From: Arthrobacter sp. Y-9
Lineage (GTDB): Bacteria > Actinomycetota > Actinomycetes > Actinomycetales > Micrococcaceae
Reading direction: 5' to 3'
DNA: 64,000 nucleotides
Assembly (NCBI RefSeq): GCF_029690065.1
Contig: NZ_CP121463.1
Location: 1,488,001-1,552,000, forward strand
The notes beneath the pieces were generated by a model, which worked only from the letters and a program-made list of their open reading frames with translations, was not told where the DNA came from and ran no database searches. This document shows positions 8,173-17,012 of this stretch, piece after piece; within the stretch, counting starts at the first letter, position 1, and each line of letters starts with the position of its first letter. Both the position numbers and the translations under genes were made by a program.

Positions 8173-8666
8173 TTCGCGTTGGCCGTCCTCACCGTGGCGC
8201 CGATGGTGACGGTGCTCCCACCCGATGCGGGTGCGGCGTTCAGGCTGACCGTCTCGTCTCCGTTGTTCCGGATGAACGTCTTGTTCAGCACGCCGTCCAC
8301 CGTGGTCGACGCGGTCGCCGTGAAGCCGAGCTTCTTGAAGTGTGCGGTGTAGAACGCGTCGACCGCTGCCGGCGCGGACGGCGCCGTGCCGGTGAACGCG
8401 ACGTCGGTGACCTCGCCGCGCGGGCTCACGGTGCCGCTCACCTGGGTGAGCTTCGGCATGGCCGGGATGAGCGCCGTCGGGAAGTTCGCGGGGAGCGCGG
8501 GCGCCGTGGACGTGGCCTGCGCGGCGGCGCTCGGGGAGGCCGACGGCGTCGCGGTGGACGTCGACGCGGAAGTGGCGGCCTCAGGGGTGCAGGCCGTGAG
8601 GCTCATCCCCACGCACAGAGCCACGGCGAGACCGGCGCGTCGCCACGCCGTCGGGTGCTTGGTCAA
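8169..8666 (-). CDS. Putative lipoprotein of unknown function
   Basis: A 165-residue exported lipoprotein. A basic N-terminus, a hydrophobic stretch and the lipobox LTAC (lipidated Cys at about 26) are followed by a Ser/Thr/Ala-rich linker and a small domain (about 60-160) with the pattern FYTAHFKKLGF. I do not recognise this domain. The start is TTG, chosen because GGAGGAG stands 6 nt upstream and no ATG or GTG is better placed. It is the first gene of a two-gene operon with the polyprenyl synthase (4-nt overlap). A role in wall or lipid handling is only a guess from the neighbours. Confidence 0.75.
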   Translation of the reverse strand: MTKHPTAWRRAGLAVALCVGMSLTACTPEAATSASTSTATPSASPSAAAQATSTAPALPANFPTALIPAMPKLTQVSGTVSPRGEVTDVAFTGTAPSAPAAVDAFYTAHFKKLGFTATASTTVDGVLNKTFIRNNGDETVSLNAAPASGGSTVTIGATVRTANAK

Positions 8667-8741
8667 TCGGAACTCCTCCGGTGGATCGAGCCTGCGCAGC
8701 CGCAGGGCCCGGCCGGGCCACGTGCCGGCGGGGGCACTCCT

Positions 8742-8747
8742 ATTTTA
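8742..8747 (-). promoter_or_regulatory. Possible -10 of the lipoprotein-idsA operon
   Basis: TAAAAT on the minus strand, about 75 nt before the TTG start. No convincing -35 is visible. Confidence 0.35.
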
Positions 8748-8811
8748 GAGGGCCTGACGTGGAGGTCGATGCCGGACGCCGCAGAGGCGTTCTTCTGTCA
8801 GGGGAGCTGAC

Positions 8812-8817
8812 TAGCAT
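8812..8817 (+). promoter_or_regulatory. -10 box of leaderless dinB
   Basis: TAGCAT, 7 nt before ATG 8825. It supports a start well inside the longer open frame that begins at 8681. Confidence 0.55.
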
Positions 8818-8824
8818 GGTGGGT

Positions 8825-10057
8825 ATGGAGGCGCGGGAACTGGAGAGGTGGAGGAGATGCAGCATCCTCCACGTGGACATGGACGCCTTCTTCGTCTCCG
8901 TGGAGCAGCGCGAGAATCCCGCACTGCTCGGACGCCCCGTGATCGTCGGATTCCCGGCGGACCGCTCCGTCGTCCTGTCCGCCTCGTATGAGGCCCGCGC
9001 TTTCGGGGTGCGCTCGGCGATGCCGATGTCCCAGGCCTATGCCCGGTGCCCTCAGGCGGTGATCGTCCCACCCCGCCACGAGCTGTACTACGAAGTGTCG
9101 GCTCAGCTCATGGAACTCTTCCGCTCCTATACGGACGCGGTGGAGCAGCTCAGCGTGGACGAGGCGTTCCTGGACGTGTCCGGGGCGCTCCGCCGCGTCG
9201 GGTCACCGGTGGAGATCGCGCAGGACATCCGGCGCCGCGTCCGCGCCGAGCTGGGGGTCTCCGCCTCCGTGGGCATCGCCGGCACCAAGTTCCTGGCCAA
9301 GATCGCCTCCACCCGGTCCAAGCCGGACGGCCTGCTGGTGATCGAGCCGGAGCAGCAGCTCGAGTACTTGCATTCGTTGCCGGTCAAGGCGCTCTGGGGT
9401 GTGGGCGGCAAGTCCGAACAGCAGCTCGCCCGGCTGGGACTGAGCACCGTGGCGGACGTCGCAGCGACCCCGCTCCCCGTGCTGCGCAAGGCCTTCGGGG
9501 CCATGGGGGAGCACATTCACGCGCTGGCCTGGGGGAGGGACCCACGTCCGGTGACCTCCGAGCGGGTGGACAAGAGCATGAGCGCGGAGACCACGTTCGC
9601 CGAGGACACCCGGGACGCCGCGGCCCTTCACCGGGCACTGCTCTCCCTGTCCCACCGCGTGGCCCGGAGGCTCCGTTCCGGTGAGATGTCGGCGGGCGGG
9701 GTGGCGCTCAAGCTGCGATACGCCGACTTCAGCACCATCACCCGGAGCCGCCGACTCGATTACGCCACCGATTCCGGCGCAAAGCTGTACGAACTGTCCC
9801 GCATGCTGCTGGATGCCGTGGGCCCCTTGCCGCAGGCGATCCGCCTGATCGGGGTGCGGGCGGACCATCTGGAGGCCGGATCGGGTGCGGTGCAGCTGAG
9901 TTTCGACCGGCAGGACGACAACTGGCGCAAGGTGGAGAAGAGCCTCGATGAGGTGCGGGACAAGTTCGGAACCTCCGGGCTCACACCGGCCCGGCTCCTC
10001 GGATCCAAGGCCCGGAACCGGCCCGGGCCGGAAAGTCCTCCTGAAAAGGCGGGATGA
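8825..10057 (+). CDS. dinB: DNA polymerase IV (Y family)
   Basis: A 410-residue translesion polymerase. Catalytic metal-binding residues lie in HVDMDAFFVSVE (D18) and SVDEAFLD (D112, E113). The palm/fingers, the helix-hairpin-helix region (KALWGVGGKSEQQL) and the little-finger domain follow in normal order. Near the C-terminus VQLSFD resembles a sliding-clamp motif. I placed the start at ATG 8825 because a TAGCAT -10 box lies 7 nt before it; the frame is open further upstream but the added residues do not look like protein. I see no actinobacterial SOS box (GAAC-N4-GTTC) upstream, so damage induction by LexA is not indicated. Confidence 0.92.
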   Translation: MEARELERWRRCSILHVDMDAFFVSVEQRENPALLGRPVIVGFPADRSVVLSASYEARAFGVRSAMPMSQAYARCPQAVIVPPRHELYYEVSAQLMELFRSYTDAVEQLSVDEAFLDVSGALRRVGSPVEIAQDIRRRVRAELGVSASVGIAGTKFLAKIASTRSKPDGLLVIEPEQQLEYLHSLPVKALWGVGGKSEQQLARLGLSTVADVAATPLPVLRKAFGAMGEHIHALAWGRDPRPVTSERVDKSMSAETTFAEDTRDAAALHRALLSLSHRVARRLRSGEMSAGGVALKLRYADFSTITRSRRLDYATDSGAKLYELSRMLLDAVGPLPQAIRLIGVRADHLEAGSGAVQLSFDRQDDNWRKVEKSLDEVRDKFGTSGLTPARLLGSKARNRPGPESPPEKAG

Positions 10058-10193
10058 GTCGAACTCCACTTTCACCCGGACGTTCTGAGGCCTAAAATTG
10101 GAGTACGGGGAACTTCCCCGCTGAGGAGTCCGTTGCACTAGTCAGTGGCACCACGAATCAAGCCGACTGGCGCCCGGAGATGAGGAGGTCGTC

Positions 10194-10571
10194 ATGCCGC
10201 TCTCGGAGCATGAACAGAGGCTGCTCGAGCAGCTGGAGCGACAGCTGCATGAGGACGATCCCAAGTTCGCCAGTCAGATGGAGCAGGGTGCTGCTCACCG
10301 CTGGTCCACCAAGCGCCTGGTGATCGGCGCGTTCGCCGTGGTCGCGGGCATCCTGGTCCTGCTGCTCGGCGTCACGCTTCAGAACATCGTGGTGGGTGTT
10401 CTCGGGTTCCTGGTCATGGGTGGAGGCGTCTACTTCGCCACCAGCATGGGCAAGGGACTGAGCCCGGCCTCCGGTCACCGCGACGCCGGCGCGCGTCCCT
10501 CCCGTCCGCGGTCCGGCTTCATGGAGGACCTGGAGCAGCGCTGGGAGCAGCGCCGCCGCGAAGAACCCTGA
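10194..10571 (+). CDS. DUF3040 small membrane protein
   Basis: A 125-residue protein with the DUF3040 start MPLSEHEQRLLEQLE, two hydrophobic helices at about residues 42-60 and 65-82, and a basic, Arg-rich cytoplasmic tail. A GAGGAGG ribosome site stands 6 nt before ATG. The family is restricted to actinobacteria and is commonly found just upstream of mraZ and the dcw cluster, as here. Function is unknown; the position suggests a part in wall growth or division. A short hairpin and a UUCG-loop terminator follow. Confidence 0.85.
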   Translation: MPLSEHEQRLLEQLERQLHEDDPKFASQMEQGAAHRWSTKRLVIGAFAVVAGILVLLLGVTLQNIVVGVLGFLVMGGGVYFATSMGKGLSPASGHRDAGARPSRPRSGFMEDLEQRWEQRRREEP

Positions 10572-10582
10572 TCCTTTCCGTC

Positions 10583-10601
10583 TGACGGTCCGTCCGTCAG
10601 T
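10583..10601 (+). terminator. Small hairpin after the DUF3040 gene
   Basis: 7-bp stem CTGACGG/CCGTCAG (10583-10589 with 10595-10601), 12 nt after the stop codon. It is weak on its own and stands before the stronger hairpin at 10662. Confidence 0.4.
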
Positions 10602-10661
10602 CCGCAGCCCTGCCGCACCGGCGCCCTGATGGCGCCCGACGACGGCGGGGGAGTCGCCTCG

Positions 10662-10683
10662 AGAGCCCGCTTCGGCGGGCTCT
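10662..10683 (+). terminator. Terminator with UUCG loop
   Basis: Perfect 9-bp GC-rich stem (10662-10670 with 10675-10683) closed by a TTCG tetraloop and followed by a T-rich run (tcgtcgttt). It ends transcription between DUF3040 and the dcw cluster. Confidence 0.78.
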
Positions 10684-11076
10684 TCGTCGTTTCCGGGTCT
10701 TGCCGTGCGCACCCTGCTTGCCGCGCGCATCCTCATTGCGGCTCCCAGCCCGCATGCCGCGTGCACATCCTCCGAGGGCGGGACCGGCATTTCAGCGGCC
10801 CTCCACTCCCATTCCCACGTCGCTCCACAACCTCCTCCTTTTCCCTCCCCGGCGCGTGGCCGGGAGTCCACCACTTCGCTCCACGCTTCCCTCCCTTTCC
10901 CTCCCCAGAGGGTGTTCCAGGCCGTTTTCCGGCCTTTCCCCGGCGCTCCCGTCCGCCCGCGGCACTCCCGGGCGCTGCCGGCGCTGATTTTCCCTCCACT
11001 TCCCACCACGTCCCTGGATCCCAGTGCTGGCAAGGATTTTCGCAACACAGCACGCTGGAGAAAACGTGTTTCGACC
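10684..11076. other. Non-coding pyrimidine-rich region upstream of mraZ
   Basis: About 390 bases with no credible gene. The plus strand is very rich in C/T, with CCC runs and several CTCCAC motifs (for example near 10802, 10826, 10879 and 10996), which are the inverse complement of the GTGGAG repeats found over the mraZ promoter. The run at 10889-10906 gives a four-tract G-quadruplex motif on the minus strand. Open frames here show no codon bias typical of the neighbours. Confidence 0.6.
10889..10906 (-). promoter_or_regulatory. G-quadruplex motif
   Basis: On the minus strand the sequence reads GGGG-A-GGG-AAA-GGG-A-GGG: four G-tracts with loops of 1, 3 and 1 nt, an ideal short-loop quadruplex. 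It lies about 180 bp upstream of the mraZ promoter. Confidence 0.5.
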
Positions 11077-11104
11077 TTGACCGTGGTGCGAAGTGGAGTA
11101 CAGT
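11077..11104 (+). promoter_or_regulatory. mraZ / dcw operon promoter
   Basis: TTGACC (11077-11082), a 16-bp spacer and TACAGT (11099-11104), about 65 nt before the mraZ start. Confidence 0.7.
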
Positions 11105-11136
11105 GGAGGCAGTAAGAGGGTAGTGGCGGCACTTGG
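11092..11136 (+). promoter_or_regulatory. MraZ operator repeats
   Basis: AGTGG occurs at 11092, 11102 and 11122, with degenerate copies near 11112 and 11132, so the repeats are phased at 10 bp. MraZ family proteins bind direct TGGG/GTGG repeats of this period in their own promoter. The array overlaps the -10, so MraZ should repress its own cluster. Confidence 0.65.
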
Positions 11137-11173
11137 GGTAGTACGGCAGCTTTCGACGGATCGGCGGTGAGCA

Positions 11174-11605
11174 GTGTTCCTTGGCACTCACTCGCCGCGT
11201 CTCGACGAAAAAGGCCGCATCATCCTGCCGGCCAAGTTCCGCGAGGAACTGGCCAACGGACTGGTTCTGACAAGGGGCCAGGAGCGCTGCATCTACGTCT
11301 TCAGCCAGAAGGAATTCGAACGTATTCACGAGCAGATGCGGCAGGCTCCACTGTCCAGCCGCCAAGCCCGCGATTACATGCGTGTCTTTCTGTCTGGAGC
11401 CTCTGATGAGGTACCCGACAAGCAGGGGCGCGTGACGATTCCGCCGGCGCTCCGGGAGTACGCGGGTCTGGGACGGGAGCTGGCCGTGATCGGCGCAGGA
11501 ACCCGGGCCGAGATCTGGGACGCCCAGGCCTGGAACCAGTACCTCGAGGAGCAGGAGAACTCCTTCTCCGACACGGACGAAGACGCGATCCCCGGGATCT
11601 TCTGA
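11174..11605 (+). CDS. mraZ: MraZ transcriptional regulator
   Basis: A 143-residue SpoVT/AbrB-fold protein with two MraZ repeats. The first carries [19 protein letters not shown] (residues about 5-23) and the second [19 protein letters not shown] (about 77-95), both with the DxxGRxxxP signature. It is an oligomeric repressor that binds tandem repeats in its own promoter and controls the dcw cluster. The start is GTG 11174, the only start that leaves the N-terminal MFLGTHSP motif intact. Tandem AGTGG repeats lie over the promoter just upstream. rsmH follows after 176 nt. Confidence 0.93.
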   Translation: MFLGTHSPRLDEKGRIILPAKFREELANGLVLTRGQERCIYVFSQKEFERIHEQMRQAPLSSRQARDYMRVFLSGASDEVPDKQGRVTIPPALREYAGLGRELAVIGAGTRAEIWDAQAWNQYLEEQENSFSDTDEDAIPGIF

Positions 11606-11781
11606 GGAAGAACCCAGGCCGTTTCCTGGACGTGATCTCCAGCCGCCCAAGGCTGGTCATCCTGGCTCACCTTCCCCGGAGCCAGGCGGACCGACCCGCG
11701 GCGCGGATGGGGATCACGTCACAGGAAGCGCAGCGCACGGCAGGCAGGAACGTAGGCGACACCACCAGGGCAGGAGACCAC

Positions 11782-12780
11782 ATGGCGGAGATGAGCGGGT
11801 CAAGGCCCACCTCCGAACGTCACATCCCTGTCCTCAAAGAACGTTGCCTGATGCTGCTGGCCCCCGGCTTCGATGCAGCACGTGGACGCGGGGAGCGTCC
11901 CGTGGTCATCGACGCCACCCTCGGCATGGGCGGCCACTCGGAAGCCCTGCTGCAGCGCCATGAAGATCTCCACCTGATCGGCATCGACCGTGACGAGGAG
12001 GCTCTGGCCCTGGCCGGTGAGCGGCTCAGCCCCTTCGCCGGACGTACGAGCCTGGTGCATGCCGTGTATGACGAGATCCCCGAGGTCCTCGAGGAACTCG
12101 GAATCCCGGCCGTACACGGCGTCCTCATGGACCTCGGTGTCTCCTCGCTTCAGCTCGACGAGCGGGAGCGCGGTTTCGCCTACTCCTACGACGCTCCACT
12201 GGACATGCGAATGGACACCAGCCGTGGTCAGACCGCGGCCGATGTCGTCAACGAGTATGAGGAACAGGACCTCGTCCGGCTGATCCGCACCTGGGGCGAA
12301 GAGAAGTTCGCCGGCAGGATCGCCCGCAGCATCGTCACCCGCCGGGCCGAGACCCCCTTCACCACCACCGGTGAGCTGGTCGAGGCCATCCGTGCAGTGG
12401 TGCCGGCAGCCGCCGCGCGGAACAGCGGTCACCCCGCCAAGCGGACCTTCCAGGCGCTGCGCATCGAGGTGAATGAGGAACTGGACGTTCTCGAGCGCGC
12501 CGTCCCGGCCGCCGTGGACGCCATCGCCCTCGGAGGCCGCGTGGTCGTGATGTCCTACCACTCGCTGGAGGACAAGATCGTCAAGCGGACCTTCCAGTCC
12601 CGCTCCACCTCATCGGCTCCGCACGGGTTCCCGGTGGAACTCGAGCAGCACAAGCCGGAACTCAAGACCATCACCAAGGGCACCGAACAGCCCACCGAAG
12701 CAGAGATCGCGGAAAACCCCCGTGCGGCCTCGGCCCGCCTTCGCGCGGCCGAACGCATCAAGGACAGGAGGACGGCATGA
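11782..12780 (+). CDS. rsmH: 16S rRNA m4C1402 methyltransferase
   Basis: A 332-residue SAM-dependent enzyme that methylates N4 of C1402 in 16S rRNA. The SAM site is [14 protein letters not shown], and further family blocks are [17 protein letters not shown] and [14 protein letters not shown]. The C-terminal block [16 protein letters not shown] is also present. The start at ATG 11782 follows a GGCAGGAGA ribosome site; the frame is open upstream to 11632 but that extension is atypical. The stop overlaps the ftsL-like gene by ATGA, so translation is probably coupled. Confidence 0.94.
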   Translation: MAEMSGSRPTSERHIPVLKERCLMLLAPGFDAARGRGERPVVIDATLGMGGHSEALLQRHEDLHLIGIDRDEEALALAGERLSPFAGRTSLVHAVYDEIPEVLEELGIPAVHGVLMDLGVSSLQLDERERGFAYSYDAPLDMRMDTSRGQTAADVVNEYEEQDLVRLIRTWGEEKFAGRIARSIVTRRAETPFTTTGELVEAIRAVVPAAAARNSGHPAKRTFQALRIEVNEELDVLERAVPAAVDAIALGGRVVVMSYHSLEDKIVKRTFQSRSTSSAPHGFPVELEQHKPELKTITKGTEQPTEAEIAENPRAASARLRAAERIKDRRTA

Positions 12781-13424
12781 GCAGCGTCACCACCCGCCCG
12801 GCCATCCGGACCGTCGGCAACACGGCCCGGAAGCTTGCCACCCCGGCACCGCAGCCGACGCAGCGGAAGCGCACGCCGCTCGTCGTCGTGCCCTCCGCGC
12901 CGCGCCGCAAGTCGGTCGTTTTCGTGGCGTCCTGCTTCGCCGTGCTCGCGGCAGCCCTCGTGGGCGTCCTGCTGCTCAACATCCAGCTCTCCCAGGGCCA
13001 GTACGACATGGTGGCGCTCAAGGCGAAGCAGTCGGCCCTGACGAAGAAGAACCAGGAGCTCTCCCAGGAGGTCCAGAACTTCAACGCGCCGCAGAACCTC
13101 GCCGCGAAGGCCACCGCGATGGGCATGGTCCCGTCCGCAGGCCAGGGGCAGATCGACCTGGACCGCACCACCGTGAGCGGCAAGGCCGTCGCGGCGACCA
13201 AGGATGAGAAGACCAAGTCGGCCATCATCGCCGCGCCTGCCATCGCCGGTCAGCTGAGCGTCGTCCCGTCCTCCACCGAGGACCAGGCCACCACGGACTC
13301 CACCCAGAAGAAGCCCGCCGAGAGCAAGACCACGGCGCAGGCTCCGGCGGTTCCTCAGGTTCCTAAGGTTCAATTGAACGGGGGAACGGTCCCGGCGCCT
13401 GCGCAGCGGACCCCCGTCAACTGA
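12777..13424 (+). CDS. ftsL: FtsL-like divisome protein
   Basis: A 215-residue bitopic membrane protein: a basic Pro/Arg-rich cytoplasmic tail, one transmembrane helix at about 48-70 ([20 protein letters not shown]) and a heptad-bearing extracellular coiled coil at about 75-115 ([20 protein letters not shown]). A low-complexity Ala/Pro/Thr tail of 80 residues follows, as is common in actinobacteria. Sequence identity in this family is low; the call rests on topology and on the position between rsmH and ftsI. FtsL pairs with FtsB-type proteins and FtsQ to activate FtsW-FtsI. Confidence 0.83.
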   Translation: MSSVTTRPAIRTVGNTARKLATPAPQPTQRKRTPLVVVPSAPRRKSVVFVASCFAVLAAALVGVLLLNIQLSQGQYDMVALKAKQSALTKKNQELSQEVQNFNAPQNLAAKATAMGMVPSAGQGQIDLDRTTVSGKAVAATKDEKTKSAIIAAPAIAGQLSVVPSSTEDQATTDSTQKKPAESKTTAQAPAVPQVPKVQLNGGTVPAPAQRTPVN

Positions 13425-13459
13425 TCGACAGAGGACAAGACCTACCTCACCGGTAGGCA

Positions 13460-15298
13460 GTGAGAGGGCGAGTCGTGGTGAGGACAGGCAAGACGAAACA
13501 GCGGGGGACCGCGCGGCGCGTTCAGCTCCGGCTCCGCATCGGCCTGGGCATCATGCTCACCCTGCTCCTGGTGGTGGGTGGCCAGCTCGTCCTCATCCAG
13601 GGTTTCGATGTCGGCGGGCTGGCCGAGGCCGCCCAGGCCAAGCGTTCCCGGACCATCGAACTTCCGGCGCAGCGGGGTGCGATCGTCGATTCCAAGGGAA
13701 CCGTTCTCGCGAATTCGATCATCCGCTATGACGTGGTGATCGATCCGAAGCAGAACACGGGCAAGGACAGCTTCTGGCGCACCGACCCCAAGGACCCCAC
13801 CAAGGCGATCAAGATCAGCCGTGATCAGGGCCTCCAGGATCTCGCCGGACTGCTGAAGATGCCGTACGAGGACGTCAAGAAGGCCGCCACCGGCACCTCG
13901 CAGTACAAGCTCCTCGCGCGCGGCGTGAAGCCCGAGACGGCCGACGCGATCCTCGAACTGGCCGTGCCCGGCGTCGTCACGCAGGGCACGAGCCAGCGTG
14001 TCTACCCGAACGGCGCGGTGGCCGGCGGGATCATCGGCTTCCTCAAGGACGGCAAGGACGGCATCGCCGGGATCGAGCAGACCCAGAACTCCGTGCTGAC
14101 CGGCACCCCTGGATCCCGCAGCTTCGAGATGGGCGCCGACGGTCTCGTCATCCCGGTGGCGCCGGACCGCATCACCCCCGCCAAGAACGGCAAGACGGTC
14201 AAGCTCACCATTGACAGCGATCTGCAGTATTACGCCCAGCAGGTCATTCAGACCCAGGTGAACAACCTGGGCGCCGAATGGGGCAGCGTCGTGGTGCAGG
14301 AAGTGAAGACCGGCAAGATCGTCGCCATGGCGGACACCAACACCCCGGATCCGAACAATCCCGGTGGTGTGGCGCCCGAGGACCGCGGCGTCCGGTCGGT
14401 CACGGCCGCGCTCGAGCCCGGTTCGGTGGAGAAGCCCCTCGTGGCGGCCGCCTTGATCGAAGAGGGCAAGTCCAAGCCGATGGAGCAGTTCTCGATCCCC
14501 AACAGCTACACGGTGAACGGGCAGACGTTCGAGGACTCCTTCAGCCACCCGACCTTCAACCGGACGCTCGCCGGCATCCTCGGCTACTCCCTGAACACGG
14601 GGACCGTCATGGCCGGCCAGCGGCTGAGCAAGCAGGAGCGTTACGACTGGCTCCGGCGCTTCGGCATCGGCCAAGCTCCGAACGTGCCGCTGCCCGGGGT
14701 GGCCGGCGGCATCCTCAGCAAGCCGGAGAAGTGGGACGGCCGCCAGGAGTTCACCGTCCTGTTCGGGCAGGGCGTCTCCCAGTCGGTGCTGCAGACGGTC
14801 ATGGCGTATCAGAGCATCGCCAACGACGGCGTCATGCTGGAGCCGCGCCTCATCGACGGCTACGTCAACGAGGACGGCACGGAGGAGAAAGCCCCCATGG
14901 GTCCCTCCCGTCAGGTCATCTCCAAGTCCACCGCCAAGCAGACCCGGGACATGCTGGAAAGCGTCGTCACGGAAGGCGAGTGGAAGGACGCGGCCATTCC
15001 CGGATACCGCGTGGGTGCCAAGACCGGCACCTCCGAATCACCCTGTGACAACGGCCGACCCGGTTTCTGCGGGTACACCGCCTCGATCGTCGGGATGGCT
15101 CCCATGGACAATCCCCAGTACATCGTCGAGGTGCTCGTGCAGCGGCCGCAGGACAAGATCTTCGGCATCGACGGCGCCGACATCTTCCGCTCGGTCATGG
15201 GCCAGGTGCTCCGCGTGAACAATGTCCCGCCGTCCACCGGCAAGCCCGTGCATCTGGACCAGTTTGGTCCCGGAGGCTCCTCCGGCAACGGCAAGTGA
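13460..15298 (+). CDS. ftsI: Penicillin-binding protein, septal transpeptidase FtsI/PBP3
   Basis: A 612-residue class B PBP. One N-terminal transmembrane helix (about 27-48) is followed by the dimerisation domain (about 65-230) and the transpeptidase domain, with SVEK (S322 nucleophile, K325), SLN (376-378) and KTG (521-523). It cross-links peptidoglycan at the septum together with FtsW. No PASTA repeats are present. The start is GTG; 13460 gives the full basic N-terminus, but GTG 13475 after GAGAGGGCGAG is also possible. It is separated by 35 nt from ftsL. Confidence 0.94.
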   Translation: MRGRVVVRTGKTKQRGTARRVQLRLRIGLGIMLTLLLVVGGQLVLIQGFDVGGLAEAAQAKRSRTIELPAQRGAIVDSKGTVLANSIIRYDVVIDPKQNTGKDSFWRTDPKDPTKAIKISRDQGLQDLAGLLKMPYEDVKKAATGTSQYKLLARGVKPETADAILELAVPGVVTQGTSQRVYPNGAVAGGIIGFLKDGKDGIAGIEQTQNSVLTGTPGSRSFEMGADGLVIPVAPDRITPAKNGKTVKLTIDSDLQYYAQQVIQTQVNNLGAEWGSVVVQEVKTGKIVAMADTNTPDPNNPGGVAPEDRGVRSVTAALEPGSVEKPLVAAALIEEGKSKPMEQFSIPNSYTVNGQTFEDSFSHPTFNRTLAGILGYSLNTGTVMAGQRLSKQERYDWLRRFGIGQAPNVPLPGVAGGILSKPEKWDGRQEFTVLFGQGVSQSVLQTVMAYQSIANDGVMLEPRLIDGYVNEDGTEEKAPMGPSRQVISKSTAKQTRDMLESVVTEGEWKDAAIPGYRVGAKTGTSESPCDNGRPGFCGYTASIVGMAPMDNPQYIVEVLVQRPQDKIFGIDGADIFRSVMGQVLRVNNVPPSTGKPVHLDQFGPGGSSGNGK

Positions 15299-15364
15299 CC
15301 CCGACCTTTTCCGGACCTCCGGCTCGCACCGGATCCACCGCAGCAGATCTTTTGGAGCAGATAC

Positions 15365-16999
15365 GTGTCAGAGCATGAAGCCAACCCCGCGGTCCGGTCC
15401 GGTGCCGGGCAGGAACGCAAGGCCCGGGTCTTCCGGCCGCAGACGCCCCCTGCCGTAGCGCTGGGCCGTCTGGCGGAGAGCCTCGGCCTGGACGCCGGGC
15501 CGCAGGCCGACGTGGTGGTCTCCGGGATCACCAACGACTCGCGGAGCGTCCTGCCCGGCGATCTGTACGTCGCCCTTCCGGGCGCGCATCGGCATGGCGC
15601 TGATTTCTCGGCGCAGGCCGTCGCGGACGGGGCCGTCGCCGTGCTCACAGACCAGGAGGGCGCCCGCCTGCTGGCGTGGGACACCACCGTGGAGAGCGTG
15701 CCGGTCCTGATCCATCCCGAGCCGCGCGCCGTCGTCGGGCAGCTGGCCGCCACCCTCTACGGGAACGGGCCCCAGGACGGCCTGCGGCGCTTCGGTGTGA
15801 CCGGGACGAACGGCAAGACGACCACGTCCTACTTCGTCAACGCGCTGCTCCGCGGGCTCGGCGTGGTCCCCGGACTGATCGGGACCATCGAGATCCTCGC
15901 GGGTGACGAGGCGATCCCGAGCGTGCTGACCACGCCCGAATCCAGTGATGTGCAGGCGCTCATGGCGCGCATGCGGCAGCACGGCCTCGGCGCGGTGACC
16001 ATGGAGGTGTCCTCCCACGCTCTGCAGTTCCATCGCGTGGACGGGGTCCTGTTCGACGTCGCCGGCTTCACCAACCTGACCCAGGACCACCTGGACCTGC
16101 ACGGCAGCATGGAGGAGTACTTCGCCACGAAGGGGCTGCTCTTCACTCCCGAACACGCCGCCGCCGGCGTCGTGATCGTCGACGACGAGTGGGGCCGCCG
16201 CTTCGCCGACGCGAGCCGCATCCCCGTGACGCGCCTCGCCGTCAGCCCCGATGTCGCCACCGACGCCGACTGGACCGTGCAGGACGTCGTCAGCCACGGG
16301 GCGCTGGGTTCCGACTTCGCGCTGCATGGCCCCGACGGCGCCGTGCTCCGGGCCCGCGTCCCGCTGCCCGGTGGGTTCAACGTGGCCAACGCCGCCCTTG
16401 CGATCGTGATGGTGCTGCGTTCCGGTGTCTCCGTGGAGGAGATGGCAGGAGTGCTCGCCGGTGGTGATCCGCTGTCCGTCCAGGTTCCCGGCCGCATGCA
16501 GGTGGTGGCCACCGAGCCCCGCGCGATCGTCGACTTCGCCCACAACCCCGACGCTCTGGAACGGGCCCTGCAGGCCGTCCGCTCGCCCGACGGCACGGGC
16601 AAGGTGATCGTCGTCTTCGGCGCCACCGGGGAGCGCGACGCCGGCAAGCGGCCGATCATGGGCGCCACCGCCGTGCGGGGCGCGGACGTGGTGATCGTCA
16701 CCGATGACGACCCCCATGACGAGGACCCCGCGGGCATCCGCTCCGAAGTCATTGCAGGAGCCTTCCAGGCCCGGGACCAGGAGCGTCCCGACGTCCTCGT
16801 GGAGGAGTCCTTCCCCCGGGATGAGGCGATCCGCAGGGCCGTGGAGCTCGCTGGCCCGCAGGACACGATCCTCGTGGCCGGACGTGGCCACGAGGTCTGG
16901 CAGGAGGTCAAGGGCGTGAACATCGCGCTCGATGACCGGGAGGAACTCCGGGCCGCTCTGGCGGCGCGTGGATTCCGCGATTCGACGACGAACGACTAG
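15365..16999 (+). CDS. murE: UDP-MurNAc-tripeptide synthetase MurE, probably lysine-adding
   Basis: A 544-residue Mur ligase that adds the third amino acid to UDP-MurNAc-L-Ala-D-Glu. The ATP loop is GTNGKTTTS (147-155), and HNPD lies at 393-396. The residue-selecting motif, DNPR in meso-diaminopimelate enzymes, reads DDPH here (448-451), followed by DEDP. Loss of the arginine that contacts the DAP carboxylate argues for L-lysine, matching the A3-type wall of Arthrobacter and relatives. GTG start with GGAG upstream. murF follows after 13 nt. Confidence 0.94.
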   Translation: MSEHEANPAVRSGAGQERKARVFRPQTPPAVALGRLAESLGLDAGPQADVVVSGITNDSRSVLPGDLYVALPGAHRHGADFSAQAVADGAVAVLTDQEGARLLAWDTTVESVPVLIHPEPRAVVGQLAATLYGNGPQDGLRRFGVTGTNGKTTTSYFVNALLRGLGVVPGLIGTIEILAGDEAIPSVLTTPESSDVQALMARMRQHGLGAVTMEVSSHALQFHRVDGVLFDVAGFTNLTQDHLDLHGSMEEYFATKGLLFTPEHAAAGVVIVDDEWGRRFADASRIPVTRLAVSPDVATDADWTVQDVVSHGALGSDFALHGPDGAVLRARVPLPGGFNVANAALAIVMVLRSGVSVEEMAGVLAGGDPLSVQVPGRMQVVATEPRAIVDFAHNPDALERALQAVRSPDGTGKVIVVFGATGERDAGKRPIMGATAVRGADVVIVTDDDPHDEDPAGIRSEVIAGAFQARDQERPDVLVEESFPRDEAIRRAVELAGPQDTILVAGRGHEVWQEVKGVNIALDDREELRAALAARGFRDSTTND

Positions 17000-17012
17000 G
17001 CTCCTACACGAG

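Noticed and set aside
8667-8824. LexA/SOS box for dinB
   Set aside because: No GAAC-N4-GTTC palindrome is present.
10158-11132. Open frames in the pyrimidine-rich region before mraZ
   Set aside because: They span a terminator and promoter, lack consistent third-position bias, and give Arg/Gly/Pro-rich products.
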